A stretch of DNA of 9,335 nucleotides, taken from assembly GCA_030432855.1 (NCBI GenBank), contig JAUILM010000176.1:1-9335 (forward strand), in the 5' to 3' direction. The notes under the pieces are model-generated. The model was not told the origin of the DNA. It ran no database searches and was given only the letters and a program-made list of their open reading frames with translations. This document shows, piece after piece, positions 1 through 8,001 of the stretch (position 1 is the first letter of the stretch; every line of letters starts with the position of its first letter). The DNA is from Bacteroidia bacterium (GTDB taxonomy: Bacteria > Bacteroidota > Bacteroidia > Chitinophagales > Saprospiraceae). Both the position numbers and the translations under genes were made by a program.

Positions 1-427
1 CACCCTGAAAAATATGCGGGTAGATGAAGCCTGGCAGCTAAATGCAGCCGGATACAAGGAAACTCAACTGACTACCTCACAGGACGGAGACAATGCCATC
101 ATTGATCTACCTGAATCAGCGATGTATATCTACCTGGATATGTCACCCACGACCACACCCGTGGATGATGTGAACGGAAAGGGACAGGGCTTGCGACTTT
201 TCCCTAACCCCACGAGCGGTCAGCTATCTATCGACCTGGCGGAGTCTTTCAATGGGCAAAAGCCTACGCATATTGTCATCAGCGATCCTACAGGCAAGCA
301 ATTGAAGCGACTGACATACAATCAGGACAATACATATAATCTGGGAGATCTGGCGGCAGGCATGTATCATGTGGCGGTCCACACGGGAGATCATATAATG
401 GCAGGAGGTAAGGTGATGGTGGAGTAA
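1..427 (+). CDS. 3' end of a secreted protein with a type IX secretion C-terminal sorting domain (partial)
   Basis: The open frame enters from the left edge (first full codon at 2) and ends with TAA at 425-427, leaving about 141 visible residues. The ATG at 14 is simply the first internal methionine, so the true start lies outside the window. The last 80 or so residues (from about base 191) form a type A sorting domain: LRLFPNPTSG, then a short beta-rich module with ISDPTGKQL, a GDLAAGMYHV turn and a final strand ending KVMVE. In Bacteroidota this domain directs export across the outer membrane by the type IX machinery and is usually cleaved, with attachment to the surface or release. The upstream part (IDLPESAMYIYLDMSP, then a TTTP-containing linker) looks like the last strand of a cargo domain followed by a spacer. 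Too little is visible to name the cargo; a secreted hydrolase is only a guess. It converges on the lipoprotein gene with a 17-base gap. Confidence 0.85.
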   Translation, partial: TLKNMRVDEAWQLNAAGYKETQLTTSQDGDNAIIDLPESAMYIYLDMSPTTTPVDDVNGKGQGLRLFPNPTSGQLSIDLAESFNGQKPTHIVISDPTGKQLKRLTYNQDNTYNLGDLAAGMYHVAVHTGDHIMAGGKVMVE

Positions 428-444
428 AGATGCTTAGGAAATTC

Positions 445-981
445 TCACATTTTCCGCACATTCACCACATGTGTATCCGGATCACTACCGATCATTTTAG
501 TCACTCGACGTAGTTGGTAGCTATTGTCTTTGACACTCCAGGAAATATCAACTGTCATATCTTCCAGGAAACTCTCAGATCGTAGATCGATGTGTATCGA
601 GTCAATAGATTGATCACCACTCCTGAAGGTTTCCATTAGTTGAACATGCAATGTGCTGTCCATCGCCTGATGACGGATGACGGATCCATTACCTGAGGGT
701 ATAGTGTCCGTGTCATATTTGTCGAAAAGGGCGGGCCGATTGATGTCGTAATTTTCAAATTGCTGCAAATCATACCAGAATGCATAGTCCTTTAGCTCTT
801 TTTCCTCTTTCTGTCCATTGACGGTAATCGACTTGTAGACCGAAATGCCTGCACCGTCCTGCGTGACTTCCTGTATAAATCCCTTTAGATCAAAAAAGGG
901 AGTCTGCTGTTCGCTCAGGTTTTCAGTCCCGGAGCTACAGGCAATTGCAAACAGTGATAATATGAAGACCATCCTCCACAT
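445..981 (-). CDS. Predicted lipoprotein of unknown function, translationally coupled to gpmI
   Basis: Encodes 178 residues. The N terminus has a short, weakly basic n-region (MWRM), a hydrophobic stretch (VFILSLFAIA) and a cysteine at residue 15 followed by SSGTEN, which fits a lipoprotein signal peptide. The -3 position is Ala rather than the commoner Leu, so the lipobox is slightly weak. The mature part is hydrophilic and mixed beta-like, with no recognisable catalytic motif; I do not recognise the family. The ATG shares its A with the TAA stop of gpmI (TAATG, minus strand), a layout typical of translational coupling, which also fixes this start. It ends in TGA 17 bases from the converging type IX cargo gene. 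No terminator hairpin with a T-tract is visible in the gap. It is probably anchored to the inner or outer membrane facing the periplasm; any role linked to glycolysis is unsupported beyond position. Confidence 0.75.
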   Translation of the reverse strand: MWRMVFILSLFAIACSSGTENLSEQQTPFFDLKGFIQEVTQDGAGISVYKSITVNGQKEEKELKDYAFWYDLQQFENYDINRPALFDKYDTDTIPSGNGSVIRHQAMDSTLHVQLMETFRSGDQSIDSIHIDLRSESFLEDMTVDISWSVKDNSYQLRRVTKMIGSDPDTHVVNVRKM

Positions 982-2510
982 TAGGATATCAGTATCTGAC
1001 CATCCATTTCTTCCGGTATCTCAACGCCCATCAAAGTCAAAAGGGTAGGCGCTATGTCGGCCAACTTTCCATCACGTACTTTCTCCTGAGAGGATCCTAC
1101 ATAAATAAAGGGCACTGGATTCTTAGTGTGTGCTGTATTGGCACTACCATCGTCATTGATCATGTAATCTGCATTTCCATGATCTGCGATGATGATGATC
1201 TCATATTGATGCTGGAGAAGCAGAGGCACCAATTCTGACAGGCAAGTGTCGACGGTCTCAGCGGCTTTTTTCCCGGCCTCGAAATCACCGGTATGTCCTA
1301 CCATATCCGTATTGGCATAGTTCAGACAGATGAAGTCAGGTGCGTTTGATTTCACTTCTTTAGCGATAGCGTCGGTGATCTCCCGGGCGCTCATTTCGGG
1401 CTGTAAGTCATAGGTAGCCACTTTAGGTGAAGGGCACATGATTCGGCTTTCTCCTGCGAATTCTTCCTCGCGACCACCCGAAAAGAAAAAGGTTACGTGG
1501 GGGTACTTTTCGGTCTCGGCGATACGTACCTGAGTCTTATTGTGGGCTGACAATACTTCACCCAGCGTGTTCGTGAGGTCGACGTTGTCAAAAAGTACCT
1601 TGATATTTTTGAAGGTCTCATCGTATCGGGTCATGGTCACATACTCCAAATCCAACTTCTTCATATCGAATTCAGGCATATCATTTTGGGTAAGTACCTC
1701 ACTGATTTCCCGGGGTCGATCCGTACGGAAGTTAAAGCAAATGGCCAGATCTCCGTCCTGCATAGTGGCAATAGGACCTCCAGATCCATTATCGATAACC
1801 AGCGGTTGTACAAATTCGTCGGTCGTCCCTTCATCATAAGACTGCTGTACGGACTGAATGACATCACTGGTAAGTGTTCCTTTGGCATGCACGAGCAGAT
1901 CATAGGCCAGTTTGACTCTTTCCCATCGCTTATCCCGATCCATGGCATAGTACCTTCCAATGACGGAAGCCAGACGGGTAGATTTTCCCTTTAGATGATC
2001 TTCCAAATCCTTGAGATACGATGTACCACCGGTGGGAGCTGTGTCACGGCCATCCAGGAATGCATGGATAAACACCTTTTTCGCACCAAGATTTTCAATG
2101 ATATCTACCATAGCTTTCAGGTGAGAGATATGTGAGTGAACCCCACCATCACTTAAGAGTCCAAACAAATGAATGGTCCGATCTTTTTCGATCGCATCCT
2201 TCACACTGGATACCAGGGTCGCGTTTTTAGCGAGCTCACCTGTTTCTATAGCTTTGTTTATTCTGGCAAATTGCTGATAGACGATACGTCCAGCCCCGAT
2301 ATTCAAGTGACCCACTTCAGAATTTCCCATTTGACCTTCTGGTAGACCCACCTGCATACCGTAAGTGACCAGAGTGCTATTTGGATACTGCTTGAGCAAA
2401 CCATCGACATAAGGTGTGGATGCCTGAGCTATTGCGTCTGAACTACTATTTGGACCTAGTCCCCATCCATCCAGGATAAGGAGTGCTGCTTTTTTCTGAT
2501 TCTTTTCCAT
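981..2510 (-). CDS. gpmI: 2,3-bisphosphoglycerate-independent phosphoglycerate mutase
   Basis: Interconverts 3-phosphoglycerate and 2-phosphoglycerate in glycolysis and gluconeogenesis, through a phosphoserine intermediate and two divalent metals (typically Mn), in the cytoplasm. The 509-residue length is normal for the family. The expected catalytic set is visible: Asp14 (LILDGWG), nucleophile Ser64 (GQMGNSEVGH), His125 (DGGVHSH), Arg186 and Arg192 (GRYYAMDRD), Arg262 and Arg265 (FRTDRPRE), Lys335 (ETEKYPHV), Asp402 and His406 (NTDMVGHTG), Asp443-His444 (ADHGNAD) and His461 (TAHTKNP). The phosphatase domain is thus split around the inserted transferase domain, as is usual for this family. 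The start is the ATG at 2510, four residues before the conserved N-terminal strand. A -7-like promoter element lies just upstream, and the downstream lipoprotein gene overlaps its stop by one base. Nothing appears to be missing or broken. Confidence 0.97.
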   Translation of the reverse strand: MEKNQKKAALLILDGWGLGPNSSSDAIAQASTPYVDGLLKQYPNSTLVTYGMQVGLPEGQMGNSEVGHLNIGAGRIVYQQFARINKAIETGELAKNATLVSSVKDAIEKDRTIHLFGLLSDGGVHSHISHLKAMVDIIENLGAKKVFIHAFLDGRDTAPTGGTSYLKDLEDHLKGKSTRLASVIGRYYAMDRDKRWERVKLAYDLLVHAKGTLTSDVIQSVQQSYDEGTTDEFVQPLVIDNGSGGPIATMQDGDLAICFNFRTDRPREISEVLTQNDMPEFDMKKLDLEYVTMTRYDETFKNIKVLFDNVDLTNTLGEVLSAHNKTQVRIAETEKYPHVTFFFSGGREEEFAGESRIMCPSPKVATYDLQPEMSAREITDAIAKEVKSNAPDFICLNYANTDMVGHTGDFEAGKKAAETVDTCLSELVPLLLQHQYEIIIIADHGNADYMINDDGSANTAHTKNPVPFIYVGSSQEKVRDGKLADIAPTLLTLMGVEIPEEMDGQILIS

Positions 2511-2527
2511 GCGATTTCGTAAGCCTG

Positions 2528-2535
2528 CAAAGCTA
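2528..2535 (-). promoter_or_regulatory. Candidate Bacteroidota -7 promoter element upstream of gpmI
   Basis: The minus strand reads TAGCTTTG, matching the Bacteroidota housekeeping -7 consensus TAnnTTTG. It lies 17 bases before the gpmI ATG, implying a leader of roughly 10-15 bases. No clear TTTG/TTG -33 element is seen at the expected spacing. It sits in the 102-base gap after the DUF2400 gene, the largest gap in the minus-strand run, which is where an extra promoter would be expected. Confidence 0.35.
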
Positions 2536-2612
2536 CTAATTTTGCATTGTACACCGTTACTCTACAGGTAAAGCATATGTAACATCTTTCGGCCGTAATG
2601 ATCCCAATGATA

Positions 2613-3413
2613 TTACGATCTTAGTTCAATTTCCTTTTCCAGGAGTTTTGGCTCCAGAATACCCAGACCAAAGAGGGCAAAATCATAACGAGCCGGGTCC
2701 TCCGGATCAAATTGCTTTAAGTGTCCTGTGAGTTCTTCAACAGCCTTCCAGTCATTTTGTTTCCGTCTGAGAAGTCCCAGGCGTCTTGCCACTTTATCGA
2801 CATGTACGTCGAGAGGTATATGCAGATCAGCAGGCGATATCTTTGACCAGATGCCAAAATCTACCCCTTTGGAATCCTTCCTGACCATCCATCGTAAGAA
2901 CATATTGATCCGCTTACAGGTAGATTTTCGCGCCGGAGTGGCTACGTGTTTTTGCGTCCTCCTCGGTGCGTCTGGTAGCTGAAAGAATGACTCCTGAAAA
3001 TGTATAAGTTGCTCTTTATACGAACTGGCATCTCCCCTTTCTCCTATGAATAATGTTTCCAGCGAATCCGAGTGGCGGTAATGCTGTTGGAGAAAAGTCA
3101 TGAAATATAGCGTATCGATGTATTGAAAGGTACGGTGTACAAAATGTTCGAAACGCTTTAGGTCTTTGGGCTTGAAGTTTACTACGAAGTCATGTGGAGC
3201 ATCATCCATTAAGTGCATTAGTTCCCGAGTCTTGTTGATGATAGTCTTACGTTGTCCCCAGGCAAAAGTAGCTGCAAAGAATGCCGATATCTCTTGGTCC
3301 TGCTTTTTGGAAAATTGGTGAGGAATAGAAATTGGATCATCTGCAATGAAGTCTGGCGTATTATATTTTTCAACATAATAGTCCAGCATCTCCTGCAAAT
3401 CAGAAGTCCTCAT
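2613..3413 (-). CDS. TIGR02757/DUF2400 family protein of unknown function
   Basis: A 266-residue cytoplasmic protein of the TIGR02757 (DUF2400) family, recognised from several signature blocks: FFAATFAWGQR (about residues 45-55), RKHV-like RTQKHVATPARKS (152-164), CKRINMFLRWMVRKD (166-180), GVDFGIWSKISPADL (183-197), LDVHVDKVARRLGL (201-214) and RYDFALFGLGI (242-252). The LDVHVDKVARRLGL block resembles the VDxHVxRVxxRLGL helix of HhH-GPD DNA glycosylases, and FGLGI sits where those enzymes have their terminal region, so a distant relation to base-excision enzymes is possible; this is inference, not a demonstrated activity. I prefer the ATG at 3413; a TTG immediately before it (3416) would add one residue. 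It starts 23 bases after infB and is probably co-transcribed with it. The length is near the family norm, with no sign of damage. Confidence 0.9.
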   Translation of the reverse strand: MRTSDLQEMLDYYVEKYNTPDFIADDPISIPHQFSKKQDQEISAFFAATFAWGQRKTIINKTRELMHLMDDAPHDFVVNFKPKDLKRFEHFVHRTFQYIDTLYFMTFLQQHYRHSDSLETLFIGERGDASSYKEQLIHFQESFFQLPDAPRRTQKHVATPARKSTCKRINMFLRWMVRKDSKGVDFGIWSKISPADLHIPLDVHVDKVARRLGLLRRKQNDWKAVEELTGHLKQFDPEDPARYDFALFGLGILEPKLLEKEIELRS

Positions 3414-3436
3414 CAAAAATAATTGCTATAGAGTGA

Positions 3437-6205
3437 TTAGGTCTTAAGTACCTGTTTGATCTCCACAATTTGATACCCTTCTATCACGTCGCCCACCTTG
3501 ATATCATTGAAGTTTTTCACGGTGATACCACATTCTATACCACTGCGCACCTCTTTGACATCATCCTTGAAGCGCTTAAGGGAGCTGATTTCACCTTTCA
3601 CGCCCTCCTTGGTAGGATAAACCACGATTCCGTCCCTAATGACCCGGATATTGGTGTCACGTGCAAACTTACCATCTTCTACAAAGCATCCCGCTACGGT
3701 ACCGACCTTACTGATCTTGTAGGTTTCGCGTACTACCATTTGCCCTACAATCTTTTCTTCTTTCGTAGGCTCAAGCATACCCTCAATGGCAGCCGTGATT
3801 TCCTCGATAGCTTCGTAGATGATAGAGTACAGCTTTATTTCCACACCTTCCTGCTCTGCCAGTTTGCGAGCTCCCATCGATGGTCTCACCTGGAAACCAA
3901 TGATGATGGCGTCAGAAGCCGAGGCCAACAGTACGTCCGATTCGATAATCTGACCGACCGCTTTGTGTATTACATTTACCTGCACCGTTTTCTGGGAGAG
4001 TTTGATCAGTGAGTCGGAAAGTGCCTCGATACTACCATCCACATCACCTTTGACAATCAGGTTGAGCTCCTTAAAGGTACCCAGTGCCAATCGACGACCG
4101 ATTTCATCCAGACTAATACGCTTGCTGGCCCGGTTTGACTGCTCACGGGTGATCTGTGCCCGCTTAGTTGCCAGCTGCCGTGCCTCTTGCTCAGATTCAG
4201 TGACTTTAAATTTCTCGCCGGCTTGTGGTGCACCACTTAGTCCCAGGATAAGTACCGCTGAAGAGGGTCCGACTTTTTTCACTCGTTTACCCTTTTCATT
4301 GTACATGGCTTTCACTCTACCAGAGTATTGACCCGATAGAATCGGATCTCCAACTTCCAGGGATCCATTAGTCACCAGCAATTTACAGACATATCCCCGA
4401 CCCTTATCCAGCGATGCTTCAATGACCGTACCGATAGCAGGTCTGGAAGGATTAGCCTGTAGTTCGAGCAGGTCTGCTTCGAGAATAATCTTCTCGAGCA
4501 GAAGATCAATATTTTGACCGGATTTGGCTGAAATATCCTGGGATTGATACTTACCTCCCCAAGATTCTACGAGGTAGTTCATCGAGGCAAGTTGCTGTTT
4601 GATCCGCTCAGGATCAGCACCATCCTTATCAATTTTGTTTATGGCAAAAATCATAGGTACACCTGCTGCTTCGGCGTGACTGATTGCCTCCTTGGTTTGG
4701 GGCATAATATTGTCATCAGCGGCAATGATGATGACAGCAATATCGGTTACTTTGGCACCCCTGGCCCGCATCGCAGTAAATGCTTCGTGACCTGGCGTAT
4801 CCAGGAAAGTCACTTTTCGCTTGTCCTCACCCACTTCCACTTCATAGGCACCAATATGCTGAGTGATACCCCCAGCTTCTCCTTCTGCTACACTGGCAGA
4901 TCGGATGAAGTCAAGCAATGAAGTTTTACCGTGGTCAACGTGTCCCATCACCGTCACGATAGGTGCTCGTGGACGCAGATCTTCCGGATCATCCTCCTCT
5001 TCCTCTTCAGTGTCTGTACCTTCTTCGGCCGAGATAAATTCTACTTCGTGTCCAAATTCATCGGCAAGTAGTTCGATGATTTCAGCATCCAGACGTTGGT
5101 TGATAGAAACAATTACGCCCAGATTCATACAGGTAGTGATGATATCTGTAATGGAGACGTCCATCAAGTTTGCCAGCTCCTGAGCGGTGACAAACTCGGT
5201 AAGCTGGATTGCTTTCGTTTCTTTCTCCAGCTGTTCCATTTCCTGTTTCTCACGCATCACATCGCGCTTATCACGACGTATTTTCTGACGTTTTTTAGAA
5301 CCCTTGCCGGATAGGCGGGCCATGGTAGCGCGGATTTTATCATCGATCTCTTTTTGAGATACTTCTTTGACCTCTTCTTTGTTTGAAGATTTTCTTCCGC
5401 GGTTTCGATCTCCTTGTTTTAGCTGATTAGGACGGACCTTGGTCCTTCTGCGACGTCGCTTTTTCTGCCCGTCTTCGTCCTGTGTTTTCTTCTCTTTGGC
5501 AGCAGGCTCTTCTTTTTTCTTCTTCGGCTTATCAAACTTCTTGGTGTCGATTTTACCAAGAATCTTCAGTCCCTTTAGCTGGGGAGTTTTGGCACGTACC
5601 ATTTCCTCTCCAGCCTCTTCTTCAGGCGCCTCTTCTTTCTTTTCCTCTTTCTTTTCCTCCTTAGGTGCCTTTTCGGCCGTCACTTCTTTAGTTTCCTTCT
5701 TCTCCTTGTCTTCTACTTTTTCCTCTGCTGCTACTTCCTCTTTCTTTTCTTCCTCCTTGGCCTTTTGTGGTTTTGGTTTCTTCGTCTCCAGCTCAATCTT
5801 CCCAACCACCTTGATTTTTGGTTTGTTGTCTTCAGCCGTGGTAGTCTCTACGACTTCCTCTTCGATTGTATCCACTTTTTTCTCTTCTTTTGGTGGTTTT
5901 ACTTCTTCTACTTTTTTGTCGGATACAGGTTCGGGCTTAGGAGCTTCCTCTTTAACCGGAGGTTTGATGATGGGGGGTGCTTTTTCTTCTGCTTTTGCAG
6001 GTCGGGTACCAATAACGAGCTGGTCCGCTTGTTCCTTCACGACCATCGAATTTTGGAATTCTTTCACGAGCACATCGTACATCTCTTCAGTGATCTTGGC
6101 AGTAGGTTTGTTTTCTATTTCGAAACCATTCTGCAAGAGATGATCAACGATGGTGGTCGTTCCCACGTTTAATTCTTTCGCTATTTTTACCAGACGTATT
6201 GCCAT
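3437..6205 (-). CDS. infB: Translation initiation factor IF-2
   Basis: The GTPase that brings initiator fMet-tRNA to the 30S subunit and promotes 50S joining. At 922 residues it is typical for large Bacteroidota IF-2. Order of parts: a small N-terminal helical domain (residues 1-50, MAIRLVKIAKELNVG), a very charged Lys/Glu/Pro linker (about 70-290) with an Arg patch KKRRRRRRTK near 248-257, the second IF2_N domain (about 335-395), an acidic run (398-409), then the G domain. GTPase motifs are intact: G1 GHVDHGKT (421-428), G2 GGITQH (445-450), G3 DTPGH (469-473), G4 NKID (523-526), G5 SAK (559-561). Domains II-IV follow, including the C-terminal fMet-tRNA binding domain. The ATG at 6205 matches the conserved N terminus. 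It lies 49 bases after nusA and 23 bases before the DUF2400 gene, the standard rimP-nusA-infB order. Confidence 0.98.
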   Translation of the reverse strand: MAIRLVKIAKELNVGTTTIVDHLLQNGFEIENKPTAKITEEMYDVLVKEFQNSMVVKEQADQLVIGTRPAKAEEKAPPIIKPPVKEEAPKPEPVSDKKVEEVKPPKEEKKVDTIEEEVVETTTAEDNKPKIKVVGKIELETKKPKPQKAKEEEKKEEVAAEEKVEDKEKKETKEVTAEKAPKEEKKEEKKEEAPEEEAGEEMVRAKTPQLKGLKILGKIDTKKFDKPKKKKEEPAAKEKKTQDEDGQKKRRRRRTKVRPNQLKQGDRNRGRKSSNKEEVKEVSQKEIDDKIRATMARLSGKGSKKRQKIRRDKRDVMREKQEMEQLEKETKAIQLTEFVTAQELANLMDVSITDIITTCMNLGVIVSINQRLDAEIIELLADEFGHEVEFISAEEGTDTEEEEEDDPEDLRPRAPIVTVMGHVDHGKTSLLDFIRSASVAEGEAGGITQHIGAYEVEVGEDKRKVTFLDTPGHEAFTAMRARGAKVTDIAVIIIAADDNIMPQTKEAISHAEAAGVPMIFAINKIDKDGADPERIKQQLASMNYLVESWGGKYQSQDISAKSGQNIDLLLEKIILEADLLELQANPSRPAIGTVIEASLDKGRGYVCKLLVTNGSLEVGDPILSGQYSGRVKAMYNEKGKRVKKVGPSSAVLILGLSGAPQAGEKFKVTESEQEARQLATKRAQITREQSNRASKRISLDEIGRRLALGTFKELNLIVKGDVDGSIEALSDSLIKLSQKTVQVNVIHKAVGQIIESDVLLASASDAIIIGFQVRPSMGARKLAEQEGVEIKLYSIIYEAIEEITAAIEGMLEPTKEEKIVGQMVVRETYKISKVGTVAGCFVEDGKFARDTNIRVIRDGIVVYPTKEGVKGEISSLKRFKDDVKEVRSGIECGITVKNFNDIKVGDVIEGYQIVEIKQVLKT

Positions 6206-6227
6206 TCGCAGATATAATATCCTTATA

Positions 6228-6235
6228 CAAAGTTA
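6228..6235 (-). promoter_or_regulatory. Candidate internal -7 promoter element upstream of infB
   Basis: The minus strand reads TAACTTTG, an exact fit to TAnnTTTG, 22 bases before the infB ATG and within the 49-base nusA-infB gap. No TTG-type -33 element is found at 17-23 bases upstream. It could be a secondary promoter giving extra infB transcription, or a chance match in an AT-rich gap. Confidence 0.25.
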
Positions 6236-6254
6236 GTTAATCCATTTTATACGA

Positions 6255-7493
6255 CTAGTCATCATCAAATTCTGCTGCTAAAATTTTGAGGATATCAGAA
6301 ATCGTCTCTTCCTCAAGGTCTGTTCTGCGTAAAAGTTCTTCCGGACTCAGCTTCAAAACAGATCGTGCCGTATCACATCCGATATTCTTCAATTCGTCAA
6401 TGATCCAGCTTTCGATTTCATCAGCAAATTCATCAAGTTCGACATCATCCACTTCGACTTCGTCAGAATCACGATAGACATCAATTTCAAACTCCGTCAA
6501 ACGACTGGCGAGTTTAATGTTTGATCCCCCTTTTCCGATAGCCAAAGAGACCTGATCTGGCTTGAGAAAAACGGATGCCCGTTTTGTGTCAAGGTCAAGC
6601 TCGATATTCGTGACTTTGGCGGGTGTCAAGGCCCGCTGTATAAATAGAATGATATTGTTTGTAAAATTTACAATATCAATATTTTCATTTCTCAATTCTC
6701 GTACAATGCCATGGATTCTTGATCCCTTCATACCTACACATGCCCCTACCGGATCGATACGGTCATCATAGGATTCTACCGCCACCTTCGCTCGCTCTCC
6801 GGGAATCCGCACAATCTTACGGATTGTGATCAGTCCATCCTCTATCTCAGGTACTTCCTGCTCCATCAACTTCTCGAGGAATACACTTTCAGTTCGAGAA
6901 ATAATCACCACCGGTGTGTTGTTTTTCATCTCCACACGCTTGATCACAGCTTTCACCATATCTCCTTTTCGGAAGAAGTCTCCACGAATCATCTCATTAC
7001 GAGGCAGTACCAATTCGCTGCCTGTTGCATCATCAATGACCAGGATTTCGCGTTTGAGGATCTGATGTACTTCACCGATCACCACATCACCTACTCGTTC
7101 ATTGTACCGCTTGAAGATTTCATCTTTTTCGAGTTCCATGATTCGGGAGATCAGGGTTTGACGGGCAGCCATGATTGCCCTTCGACCAAAATCCTCCAGG
7201 AATAATTGCTCGTAGCATTCTTCACCTACTTCATAATCCTCATCGATTGCGAGTGCTTCAGATATTGAAATCTGACTGCTTTCGTCAGCTACCTCACCAT
7301 CCGGCACGATCTCACGAACCCTCCACAATTCAAGGTCTCCCTTGGTGGTGTTTACGATCACATCAAAGTTTTCGTCATCACCATATTTCTTGCGAATCAA
7401 TGTGCGAAACACATCTTCGAGTACGCGGACCATCGTTGGACGATCTATATTTTTTCCCGTCTTAAACTCCGAAAAAGTATCTACAAGATTCAT
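6255..7493 (-). CDS. nusA: Transcription termination/antitermination factor NusA
   Basis: Binds RNA polymerase and nascent RNA and modulates pausing, termination and antitermination. The 412-residue product carries the N-terminal polymerase-binding domain (about 1-130), an S1 RNA-binding domain (about 134-200, GDVVIGEVHQI to VVIISRTE), KH1 (about 240-290, ACVGMKGSRI) and KH2 (about 300-345, SLAIGKGGSNIKLASRL with the GKGG loop). After an acidic spacer (DEVEVDDVELDEF) there is one helix-hairpin-type region (about 355-408, LKNIGCDTARSVLKLSPEELLRRTDL), a shorter C terminus than the two-repeat E. coli protein. The start is the ATG at 7493, 10 bases after the rimP stop, preceded by an A-rich stretch and no Shine-Dalgarno. 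An out-of-frame ATG five bases upstream is probably irrelevant. It sits between rimP and infB as in most bacteria. Confidence 0.97.
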   Translation of the reverse strand: MNLVDTFSEFKTGKNIDRPTMVRVLEDVFRTLIRKKYGDDENFDVIVNTTKGDLELWRVREIVPDGEVADESSQISISEALAIDEDYEVGEECYEQLFLEDFGRRAIMAARQTLISRIMELEKDEIFKRYNERVGDVVIGEVHQILKREILVIDDATGSELVLPRNEMIRGDFFRKGDMVKAVIKRVEMKNNTPVVIISRTESVFLEKLMEQEVPEIEDGLITIRKIVRIPGERAKVAVESYDDRIDPVGACVGMKGSRIHGIVRELRNENIDIVNFTNNIILFIQRALTPAKVTNIELDLDTKRASVFLKPDQVSLAIGKGGSNIKLASRLTEFEIDVYRDSDEVEVDDVELDEFADEIESWIIDELKNIGCDTARSVLKLSPEELLRRTDLEEETISDILKILAAEFDDD

Positions 7494-7503
7494 GACATAT
7501 TTT

Positions 7504-7986
7504 TTAAAATCTTACTTCAACAAAAGCTTTATCAATTTCTTCAAATTCAATCACAATTTCAGCCCCATATTTCACCTGGTTCTTTTTTCCCACTCTTTTC
7601 TCTGGAAGTACCTTTAAAGCATCGCCTTCTATTGACAACAGCTTGCCGATTTCAGTTCTTCCATCAGCGAAATGGAATCTCAAAACTCTGCCTACATTTT
7701 TTACGTACTGACGTCGGATCTTGAGAGGCCTGTCCAGTCCCGGGGATGAAACTTCAAGAGCATAATTTTCACCAATCAGCAACGTTTCATCAAGCTTAGC
7801 TTCGAACATCCTGCTGATTTCCTGACATCTTGAAAGTGTAAGATCTTTATCTCCGTCTAGATAGATGACCAGTTTTTTAGAAGAAGGGTTCCAATCGATG
7901 TCGATTAAAAATATATGCTCTAAACTGAATCCCTCAAATACATTTGTAATCCATTCCCTTATCTGACCCTTCTCCAAGTGAAACAC
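7504..7986 (-). CDS. rimP: Ribosome maturation factor RimP
   Basis: Assists assembly of the 30S ribosomal subunit. The 160-residue product has the N-terminal alpha-beta domain (about 15-88) with DWNPSSKKLVIYLDGD and the signature YALEVSSPGLDRPL (75-88), followed by the C-terminal small beta-barrel (about 93-160, GRVLRFHFADG and GDALKVLPEK). No in-frame ATG exists between the upstream stop (TAG at 8026-8028) and the conserved region, so a non-ATG start is required. GTG at 7984-7986 is the best choice; TTG three codons later or an upstream ATT cannot be excluded. It is the first gene of the minus-strand run, and its leader carries two stem-loops, the second ending two bases before the GTG, so translation of this gene may be structurally controlled. 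Confidence 0.95.
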   Translation of the reverse strand: MFHLEKGQIREWITNVFEGFSLEHIFLIDIDWNPSSKKLVIYLDGDKDLTLSRCQEISRMFEAKLDETLLIGENYALEVSSPGLDRPLKIRRQYVKNVGRVLRFHFADGRTEIGKLLSIEGDALKVLPEKRVGKKNQVKYGAEIVIEFEEIDKAFVEVRF

Positions 7987-7987
7987 C

Positions 7988-8001
7988 CTTTTAATGAAAA
8001 G
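7988..8001 (-). promoter_or_regulatory. Short stem-loop next to the rimP start codon
   Basis: The minus strand reads CTTTT-CATT-AAAAG, a five-pair stem with a four-base loop that ends two bases before the GTG start. It shares base 8001 with the larger upstream hairpin, so the two cannot both be fully paired. AT-rich and weak alone; it is of interest only together with its neighbour. Confidence 0.3.

Noticed and set aside
428..444. Shared terminator between the converging type IX cargo and lipoprotein genes
   Set aside because: The 17-base gap holds no stem-loop; any terminator would have to lie inside the coding regions and none is obvious.
1540..1994. Overlapping frames on both strands inside gpmI
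   Set aside because: All catalytic residues of GpmI are encoded in the other frame through this region; these are chance frames.
2594..2617. Inverted repeat CGTAAT/ATTACG at the end of the DUF2400 gene as a terminator
   Set aside because: Only six Watson-Crick pairs with a loop of about 12 bases, and no T-tract follows on the minus strand (next bases are GCCGAAAG).
3470..4012. A 180-codon plus-strand open frame opposite the infB 3' end
   Set aside because: It lies wholly within the conserved IF-2 C-terminal domains and shows no protein family resemblance; the other plus-strand frames across 3963-5314 are similar shadows.
5439..6143. A 234-codon plus-strand open frame opposite infB, rich in Ser and Phe
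   Set aside because: It is the antisense of the Lys/Glu-rich IF-2 linker (AAG/GAA codons read as CTT/TTC); composition is low-complexity and infB is certain.
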